Position numbers and translations under genes: made by a program. Under the pieces are notes generated by a model. It was not told the DNA's origin, ran no database searches, and was given only the letters and a program-made list of their open reading frames with translations. From Bostrychus sinensis (taxonomy: Eukaryota > Chordata > Actinopteri > Gobiiformes > Eleotridae), in contig CM036251.1 of assembly GCA_020698575.1 (NCBI GenBank), forward strand, positions 3,313,788-3,377,787: a stretch of 64,000 nt of DNA, written 5' to 3'. Each line of letters begins with the position of its first letter. Positions within the stretch are counted from its first letter, which is position 1. Below, piece after piece: positions 62,599-64,000 of the stretch.

Positions 62599-63102
62599 GT
62601 AAGAGACAGGGCTGCACAGTGTCACATACGTTCACAACTGGGTTCTTCAGGAGGTGTGAGCGTGTTGCCATTGATATTTTGATTAAAAATGGAGCTCAAC
62701 AGTGACTCTCCCAATCATTTTCTCCATTAAATAAAAAAAACAACTGTATATTAAATGCTCGACAGAGGGTACTGAGCTATGAGCTAACTCTTGACCACAA
62801 CACATTTAATTTCAATCAAAAAATGACCTGAAACTTGGAAAAATGCAAAGTTACAAATGCATTTCGCCTTTTTTTTCAGGTTTCATAAAAAGATATTTTG
62901 AGCTCCATATGAATTTAGCACCACAAAGTAACAGCCTCCAACAGAAGATTTTTTGTTGTTTTGAGTTTTATGAAACCTGAAGGAGTCCAGCAGTATTTCA
63001 GAAATTTTAAGTTTTAAGTGGAAATGTCACTAAATATATGCGAACCAATTGATTCAATCCTATCAAACACTTTTTTGTATGAAGTTTATTATCTTTTCCT
63101 AA
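62599..63102. other. Sequence after exon 42: no recognised exon
   Basis: The next conserved human segment (starting around 'SGIESDDHCQRE') is not recognisable here on the + strand. 62865-62960 contains a small inverted-repeat-like text ('tttttcaggtttcataaa' / 'gttttatgaaacctgaa'). Confidence 0.45.
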
Positions 63103-63189
63103 CTTTCCTTAAACATTTTTCCTTTCTGTACCATCCTTTCTCTTTTTTCCCCTTCTTTAAAACAAACACATTCAAATGATACAAACCAG

Positions 63190-63840
63190 AAACATTCCTC
63201 TCCTCAAACTCTCCATCGAATCCGCTCGGACGCTTTCGACATTGCTGATGAACCGCCCCAAGAAAACGCTCAAGACGACCAGTGCGTTTGCCCTGAAACT
63301 GCTTCCAACGACCAGGAGGAGGCGCTAGAGATGCAAACGCAAGCTGAAAAGGAGCAGGAAAGCGCAAGTTTGGACGGCGAAGGTGAAGATGCTGCAAATG
63401 TGTGTGATACAAAGGAAGACGAACGGGAACGTGAGCAAAAAGACAATGACAATGAGGAAAAGGAGCAGGATTTACAGCCAGATAAAAGTGATCCTGAGGC
63501 GGGAGATGGTTCAGAAAAGGTTAAAAATGTCTCATGTGCAGAAACAGAAGAAGAAATTGGTGAAAATGAGAGTAAAACGGCTTTGAACGAGACAGTTACA
63601 CAAGAAGAAGATGGTAATGAAGTGACGGAGAGAGCAGAGGAACCAGACGAACAGTTCAAAGAAGAAGTGTCTGAAAAATCAAAAGACGAAATGGAGCAGG
63701 GTCCGGAAGAGTCACCAAAAGCAGATGTGGAGGAGACAGAGGAATGCGCCGAGAGAGAGGAGGAAAATGAGATGAGTTCTGGAGGATACAGCGGAGAGAA
63801 GAGGCGCCACCAGAGCAGACGAAGAGTTAGACATCTGAAG
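63190..63840 (+). CDS. Glutamate-rich exon-like open block, affiliation unknown
   Basis: A pyrimidine-rich tract (63103-63160) is followed by no AG until acceptor cag| at 63187-63189. From 63190 the frame is open for 217 codons (starts KHSSPQTLHRIRSDAFDIAD, then strongly acidic, Glu/Asp/Lys/Ser-rich, ends SGGYSGEKRRHQSRRRVRHL K). A donor-like AAG|GTACAG follows at 63841; if not used, the frame stops at 63855 after four more codons. Low complexity and disorder are predicted; no coiled-coil heptads or known domain recognised. It is phase 0 on both sides and so could join exon 42 in frame, but human CEP290 has nothing like it. It could instead be an exon of another gene or a chance frame. I do not assign a function. 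Confidence 0.45.
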
Positions 63841-63855
63841 GTACAGATGTGGTAG

Positions 63856-64000
63856 AGACCGTAGAGGACAGAAAGTGGCTTCATAGTGCCTCGTGTTTAC
63901 TCCTCCCCAGTAACGCTGTTGTAGTTTTCTGTGTTGTACCTGTGTCAGATATAAGAAGGCATTGATTTTTAACCCTCTCATACCAGGGACACCTACCAAC
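63856..64000. other. Right edge: no recognised feature
   Basis: Short unassigned sequence; no polyadenylation signal AATAAA seen. Confidence 0.4.

Noticed and set aside
63270..63884. 204-aa serine-rich minus-strand frame
   Set aside because: It is the reverse complement of the glutamate-rich block (GAA/GAG read as TTC/CTC and TCT); the + strand has the better splice-site context.

Overview
The window is eukaryotic nuclear DNA from a ray-finned fish, probably a teleost. One gene accounts for nearly all the coding sequence: the 5' four fifths of cep290 (centrosomal protein 290, the long coiled-coil scaffold of the ciliary transition zone), on the + strand. I rebuilt 42 coding exons by joining GT-AG introns in a continuous frame. 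They run from an ATG at 1907 to 62598, give 6051 coding nt (2017 codons) with no internal stop, and follow vertebrate CEP290 in order from the N-terminus to the block around 'QALPRDE'. The last ~460-480 codons expected from the human protein (2479 aa) lie beyond the right edge or are not recognisable here. Identification rests on my memory of the vertebrate protein; no search was run. Layout: 1-1906 is upstream DNA, with a decayed DNA transposon (241-645) and, at 1330-1580, two ETS-like sites and an X-box-like site that would suit a ciliary gene promoter. From 1907 to 62598 exons of 21-456 nt alternate with introns of 67 nt to 5.2 kb. The introns are crowded with fish repeats: a frameshifted Tc1/mariner element with 273-bp inverted repeats (26312-27954), an internally deleted second Tc1-like element (55371-56052), hAT-like non-autonomous elements, several TTAA-flanked MITE families, four copies of an element with CCGTATTTTCCGCACTATAAGG ends, 3' ends of several LINE families, SINE remnants and a Penelope-like element with a GIY-YIG remnant (60125-61262). 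The right edge (63190-63840) carries a 651-nt glutamate-rich open exon-like block of unknown affiliation. Most notable: (1) a 31-bp minisatellite that begins inside the last codons of exon 9 and copies its splice donor ~23 times into the intron, open in all three frames; (2) a candidate 21-nt in-frame microexon in intron 11; (3) the Glu-rich candidate exon, phase-compatible with exon 42; (4) an 11-bp GGTTTAGTCCT minisatellite in five different introns; (5) a ~920-bp inverted-repeat array filling most of intron 23. No prokaryotic features, CRISPR arrays, operons, rRNA genes or intact tRNA genes were seen. Gene function in the window is therefore that of one ciliary scaffold protein; the rest is repeat biology and possible effects on splicing.
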